In this document: positions 1 through 15,869 of the stretch, piece after piece
Layout of the letters: the number at the start of each line of letters is the position of its first letter
Position numbering within the stretch: the first letter of the stretch is position 1
NCBI RefSeq assembly: GCF_000003605.2
Contig: NW_003107640.1
Location: 11,669-27,537 of the forward strand
Length of the DNA stretch: 15,869 nucleotides
DNA from: Saccoglossus kowalevskii
Lineage: Eukaryota; Hemichordata; Enteropneusta; Harrimaniidae
Direction: 5' to 3'
Position numbers and translations under genes: made by a program
The notes under the pieces: model-generated
What the model was told of the DNA's origin: nothing
The model's input: the letters and a program-made list of their open reading frames with translations, nothing else
Databases searched by the model: none

Positions 1-5
1 TTTCG

Positions 6-158
6 TGATGATATCTTCAATTCTCTAATTTTGGTGAATATTTTAGTCATTTTTGGTAGAAAGTGATATTTTCGACTTCTTGTTAAAAACTGTAAGTCCG
101 ATTGCTTTGATACTATACATATTGTTCATTTTCTGATGATGTCTTCAGTTCTTTAATT
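6..158. repeat. Spaced direct repeat, 128-bp offset
   Basis: A 25-bp segment at 6-30 (beginning TGATGATATCTTCA) recurs at 134-158 with three differences, all transitions. The sequence between the two copies is not repeated. This may be the edge of a diverged tandem repeat cut by the window boundary. Confidence 0.5.
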
Positions 159-190
159 GAAATGTGCATTTCTAACAGCGGAGCTATCTC

Positions 191-211
191 AGCCGATAGG
201 CTGCTTGTTTT
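191..211 (+). repeat. Hairpin plus CTTGTT motif, copy 1
   Basis: The sequence AGCC-GATA-GGCT forms a 4-bp stem and is followed by GCTTGTTTT. The 21-bp segment matches 14338-14358 at 20 of 21 positions. An alternative longer fold uses upstream AGCTATC (184-190) with GATAGGCT and one bulge. It resembles the hairpin and CTTGT ends of the elements at 9426-9979 and 11979-13079, so it may be the 3' end of a related insertion. The other end of such an element was not found. Confidence 0.45.
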
Positions 212-461
212 ATAATTGAGGACCAATATGGGCGCATGATTTAAACAGAAACTGACGCAGAAAAAATCACTTGTGCGCCCTATACAAATTTGCCGGTTAA
301 GAACATAGACAAGATCTTTGACTATGCAAATAACACCAAATAAACAGCCAGGTAGATACTACTCAAATCAAATTTGGCTACGCTGTGTGACTCAGATCGC
401 GTAGATGTGTTTCCTGCTCTCTGCACGTAATAAGTTTCACTTATTAAGCTTCATTTTTTTG

Positions 462-560
462 GGGAATGCCCGGTGGCCAAGGCTAAGACGTGTAGTGATG
501 TGAATCTAGGCGATTATGTGCCGCATGCGAGTGCCGGTTCGAGTCACGCATGCATTACGC
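462..560 (+). mobile_element. tRNA-derived SINE-like or pseudo-tRNA segment
   Basis: An A-box-like sequence, TGGCCAAGGCTAAGACG, starts at 474, and a B-box GGTTCGAGTCA lies at 536-546 (the consensus GGTTCGANTCC has one mismatch). The spacing of about 62 bp fits a Leu/Ser-type tRNA with a long variable arm. The acceptor stem (467-473 against 550-556) does not pair and the T-stem is imperfect, so a working tRNA is unlikely. A perfect 7-bp inverted repeat, GCATGCG (523-529) and CGCATGC (547-553), encloses the B-box. A tRNA-derived SINE head or a decayed tRNA copy is the best reading. No poly-A or other tail was recognised. Confidence 0.5.
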
Positions 561-734
561 GATTAAATTGATTTGACGTATTATCTACCTTGTCGTTTAT
601 TCGATTATTTGCATAATTGTCAACAGAAACTATGAATTTACGCGTGCCTCTCTTGGAATAATTTGTTGCAATAAGTGTGGGAAAATACACGCGGCAGGTA
701 CGCGCTGTGGATATCATTGTGACAGCAAGTGAAA

Positions 735-2830
735 ATGGCTAGTCGACAACTTGCCACTACTATACGTGGTCAGAAACCAGAACAGAAAAGAATATAATTT
801 TACTTTTCTACAACAAAGTCTGATGTAGATGAGCACGTCGTTGAGTCAATAAACCACAATGATACTGGAAAACAAGATCAACCAGGTGATCACAATGAAA
901 TCCGGGATGATCCCGACCAGGGGCCAGCTGCCAAGAAAAAGAAATATTCTGAGCGCCGGTACCAAACAGAGTGGGAGCAAAATAAAAAATATGCTCACTG
1001 GCTGCAGTATGACAGAAAGAATAATGCCATGCTCTGCAGTGTATGTCAATCTACCGGGAAGAAGAACCCATTTACTGCTGTGCCTGGATGTTCTAATTTC
1101 CGTACCTCAACACTGGATCGTCACATGGCTACACGCGACCACATCAAAGGTATTCAGGAGACGGCTTTACGCTCCAACTTTAACACTGCCGTGAATAAAG
1201 CACTAACAGAAAGTGACAAGGCATTGGTTTCGGCAATGCAGTCCATTTACTGGTTAGCAAAAGAGGACGTTGCCACACGCAAGTATGCATCGTTATTGTC
1301 ATTTCTGAAACTACAAGGTGTCGATACTTTGGATAAATTAAATGTCAGACAGAATGCGACTTGTACATCATGACAGACAGCCGAAGAAATGCAAGATGCA
1401 ATAGCAGCTGTAATATCAAAAGAAATAAAACGCCAACTTCAGGAAAGTGAATTTGTCAGTGTTCTTTCGGATGAAAGTACAGATATTTCCGTCACAAAGA
1501 AATTGGTTATTTACACACGTCATATTGACGACGACTTCAATCCAAGAACGCGAGCTATGTTGGTAATGTGACAGTGAAAGACGGGACAGTGGTGACAATA
1601 TCAACAGCTTTAAAAAAAATCTGCTTGAAGAAAATTGTGTCGGGTCTCATCGGCTTTGGCAGCGACGGTGCCAGTGTGAAGTCAACCCATATACATGTAT
1701 GGGTAAGCATTCACTGCATAGCACATCGTTCAGCCCTGTGCACCAGTCAGGCGGCTAACTCTGTTCCTTATTTAAAGAATTATTCCCAGGCATTAACTAA
1801 TATTTATTATTATTTTTCTCGATCAGCCGTGAGGCCATCAAGAACATTCAAGCCATTCTTGATGACCCAATTCTGAAGTACAAAGAGGTACACGATGTCC
1901 GTTGGTTTTCGTTTTATTCGTCCCTGGAGACTATCTATCGTACTTTGAATCAATTGCTGATAAAGAACCAAAAGCAAAGGGATTGGCGAAAACTATGAAA
2001 AATTACGAGTTTGTGGCTACTACATATCTGCTGATGGATGTAATTCCTATATTAACACATCTTAGTATGGTATTTCAATCGAGCAACCTAGATATCGCAG
2101 TAGTCAATGCTTCATTATCTACTCGAGCCCAAATTAACGAGTTGAAAACTACTGACAGGAAATTCATGTCTAATTTTGAGGCCATGGTAACACCAGACGG
2201 TAAAAAATAGTCTGTGGTCACGTCATCAGTGCAACTGAAAATCAGAAGAAACATTTCGAAAACATAAGACAGGAATTCATTGAAAATATTCTAGATAATT
2301 TAGACGAACGTTTTCCCCAAGACGCAACAAATCTAATTACTGCATTCGCCGTTCTCGCTATGCGACAGTTAAAATTCTTGTCTGAGGAACATCTAAATGA
2401 CTAGCAACAACGAAATTGAGGTTTTAATCAAACACTTTGGCGAACCTAAAACACTGGCCGACGGTGCGTTAAGCCAATTGTTGATCCCGATCAAGTGGAG
2501 TGGGCTGATGCCAAGGAGTTTGTACGTGTGCAGAAATACCCCAGAGATAGGATTGATACTTTGTGGAAAATCTTATACACATACCATCGTGAAGCTTTTC
2601 CAAATTTGCTGAAATTTGCCAAAATTGTGCTCGTGTTGCCAGTGCAGACCGCTGATTGCGAACAGGGATTCTCTGTACAAAATTGAATTAAAACGAAATC
2701 GCGCAACCGACTGGAAGCCGATCGGCTTCACGTGATATCGGCAGAGGGTTCCCCTATCGAGCAGTTTCCATTTAACGACGCACTTAAGGAATGGCGACAG
2801 TCAAAACAACGCTGTATTTTCCAAAATTAG
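735..2830 (+). pseudogene. Broken hAT-superfamily transposase with TTF/BED-like zinc finger
   Basis: This is a cut-and-paste DNA transposase relic, recognised by reading across several frames. The best start is the ATG at 735. The TTF/BED-like zinc finger lies at about 990-1150 (WLQYD, then CSVC, then TSTLDRHMATRDH). The RNase-H-like core is marked by VLSDESTDIS (about 1465-1494), GFGSDGASV (about 1649-1675), a CIAHR motif and HDVRWFS. The C-terminal hAT dimerisation region runs from about 2590 (FPNLLKF, LPVQTADCEQGFSVQN, then IKTKSRNRLEADRLH) to the TAG at 2828-2830. Damage: TAA at 795, TGA at 1371, a frameshift near 1551-1556, a probable deletion after GASV near 1680-1700, frameshifts near 1825 and 1950, stop TAG at 2208, frame changes near 2250, 2400 and 2480, TAG at 2402 and TGA at 2684. 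Relatives are domesticated-type proteins such as ZNF862 and KIAA1586. I found no terminal inverted repeats or 8-bp target duplication. Non-functional as protein. Confidence 0.9.
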
Positions 2831-2861
2831 ATGCGTGACTAGCATAACAATTACAATGTAA

Positions 2862-2867
2862 AATAAA
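2862..2867 (+). promoter_or_regulatory. Polyadenylation signal AATAAA of the hAT relic
   Basis: A canonical AATAAA lies 32 bp after the last TAG of the transposase relic, on the same strand. It is probably the element's own poly(A) signal. It is in the sense orientation relative to the downstream VWDE-type gene, so it could end transcripts early if the relic sits in that gene's intron. Confidence 0.5.
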
Positions 2868-4168
2868 GGCAGTAGGCTAGATGTAAAGTTTATATCTATG
2901 TTGACATTTTCTCATCAAAATATTGCAACAAAAATGTTCATTTCTAGTTCATTTCAAGTGTTATGTAAACAATTGTTGCTAAGTAGGTCATTTTGTATAT
3001 AAACATTCATACAGTGACTGTAACAGAAAAGACATCTTTTATGTGTTTTATAATAATAAAAACAACTTACCTGATCTCAGTTTATTGTACAATTTATTAT
3101 TTTTTTCCATTTATTTTTGTTACATGTGCAATTGAAATCAGTGCAACTGTAATGGCTACAGATAAACTTCTAACTTCTGATCTTTATTAGTCCAAAAGTA
3201 ACTATTTGCCCACTCAACTTGAGTCTGTTACATCAATACATATGGAGAATGATTAACTAAAATAAAGAAAATACAAACAATATAGGTATAGTCAAATAGA
3301 GCTATGAAAAGCCCTAACCCTACTTAAAGTACATATACAAAAAATAAAACCCTACATAACGTCTAATAAGCTGACTAAAAGCAACTAAATGAATCGTACA
3401 GTACATCGATAAATTACGAAATAAATGTATTAATATACGCAGTAAGATAGTCAGTATGATATCAGAAAATCAAAATGCACATGGAGTGACCATACAGTAA
3501 CGATGATAACTTGATGCCCGTAACAGGCAGGAATAGTCTGATTTTCAAAAGTATAACATTCATCATAAAAACTATTCAATGGAAGTAATGTACAATACTC
3601 TTATGTAATGACAATTTTCAGTGTTACTATTGAATGGACTGCGACACACGAGGTACCAATAAATCGACGTTGTCAGAAACACAAAACACATGTGTCCAAT
3701 TTTCCGACGGTCAGTAGATAGCATAAAACTAGAAATACACAAGTAAATAAGTTCTTACCGTGATTTTAGACGACTCAAGCAGACCAGGCGCTATTTATCT
3801 ACCGCTTTCTACTATTATAGTGTGTGGTAACTAACACAATTACCAAAACAAACGCGTATTTGACCTTCGCGTTCCTAAAACTCTGCGGCAGCCGCCATGT
3901 TTCGTCTAATGGCCAAAATACCTAACCAAAACATGTCAATAGGTGGCGCTATAACCAAATAAGGCTATAATATGTGCTTTTGGCCGTAAGTTTGGTTTGA
4001 GCTGTATAAACAATACTAAATACGTTTATCTTTATTGATACACTATTAATAATTAAATATCGTGGCGTGATTTGTTTATAATATATGATGAATGGTATAT
4101 GTATCAAGTCGTTTTATGTTGAAATATATATACGCCATTTACAATGAATTGTCTTATTGCTTTTTCAG
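2868..4168. other. Non-coding stretch between hAT relic and first VWDE exon
   Basis: This is AT-rich sequence with stops in all frames and no recognisable exon. I searched it for the start of a VWD domain (a Cys...WGDPH...FDG-type segment), which should precede exon 1, and did not find one. It ends in a polypyrimidine tract and AG at 4167-4168. A CCCTAACCCTA stretch near 3312 is too short to mean anything. Confidence 0.6.

Positions 4169-15869
<11,701 letters not shown>

Larger units (their letters stand above)
1..734. other. Non-coding upstream region, repeat-derived
   Basis: I see no convincing exon here: nothing resembles the missing first part of the VWD domain, and there is no long open frame. 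It holds a direct repeat (6-30 and 134-158), a hairpin-CTTGTT motif (191-211), a 7-bp inverted repeat GGGCGCA/TGCGCCC (230-236 and 274-280) and a tRNA-like segment (about 462-560). If the downstream gene extends further 5', which its truncated VWD domain requires, this stretch is part of a large intron. That is inference. Confidence 0.6.

Noticed and set aside
374-391. TTGGCTACGCTGTGTG as a 3' terminal repeat of a hAT element
   Set aside because: It recalls some hAT ends, but no inverse partner or 8-bp duplication was found and it lies upstream of the relic.
462-560. Functional tRNA gene
   Set aside because: The acceptor stem does not pair and the T-stem has mismatches.
846-1049. 67-residue open frame on the - strand
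   Set aside because: It is the antisense shadow of the transposase zinc-finger region, with low-complexity hydrophobic content and no support.
859-1194. 111-residue + frame overlapping the transposase
   Set aside because: The transposase is read in the frame of the ATG at 735 (zinc-finger motifs appear there); this is another frame of the same DNA.
2993-3190. 65-residue + frame after the hAT relic
   Set aside because: Hydrophobic AT-rich translation with no splice context and no recognised motif.
3312-3322. Telomere-like CCCTAACCCTA
   Set aside because: Fewer than two full repeats; expected by chance.
2868-4168. Missing first VWD exon
   Set aside because: No WGDPH- or FDG-like coding segment with splice sites was found on the + strand, so the exon must lie upstream of the window.

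Overview
The window is eukaryotic nuclear DNA: AT-rich, with 19 coding exons bounded by GT-AG introns, decayed transposons and microsatellites. The gene content and the style of the repeats (CGTCCGTCCG-type tracts, AAAATGGCCG...GGCCAT palindromes, interspersed elements ending in a hairpin plus CTTGTT) suggest a lophotrochozoan, most likely a mollusc and perhaps a bivalve. That taxonomic call is inference.

Layout. Positions 1-734 hold non-coding repeat-derived sequence, including a degenerate tRNA-like (SINE-type) segment at about 462-560. Positions 735-2830 hold a dead hAT-superfamily transposase copy on the + strand, with an N-terminal TTF/BED-like zinc finger and a C-terminal hAT dimerisation region. 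It is broken by in-frame stops, frameshifts and an internal deletion, and is followed by a polyadenylation signal. I see no gene in 2868-4168. From 4169 to 15501 runs one multi-exon + strand gene, the central and downstream part of a VWDE-type protein (von Willebrand factor D and EGF domain protein). It is incomplete at both ends: exon 1 here starts in the middle of the VWD domain, and the last exon ends at a donor site.

The protein order is: VWD domain (exons 1-3), a long linker exon ending in an EGF module (exon 4), an IPT/TIG-like segment (exons 5-7), a Cys-rich piece and a cadherin-like module (exons 8-9), three longer EGF modules (exons 10-11), and then eight EGF modules. Each of those eight is encoded by one exon of exactly 96 bp with phase 1 at both edges (exons 12-19). 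About 1049 codons are present. The protein is expected to be secreted or extracellular; the signal peptide is not in the window.

Most of what is unusual is in the introns. Tandem repeats in two introns appear to have arisen from the exon/5' splice-site junction itself (4507-4860 and 13630-14010). There are also a 41-bp minisatellite (7891-8023), two probable non-autonomous elements with asymmetric inverted ends and a 3' hairpin plus CTTGT (about 9426-9979 and 11979-13079), and a pure (TA)n tract of at least 220 bp that runs off the end of the window. I found no new multi-gene system. The points most worth a second look are the repeated-junction introns, the hairpin-CTTGTT element family and the uniform EGF exon array.
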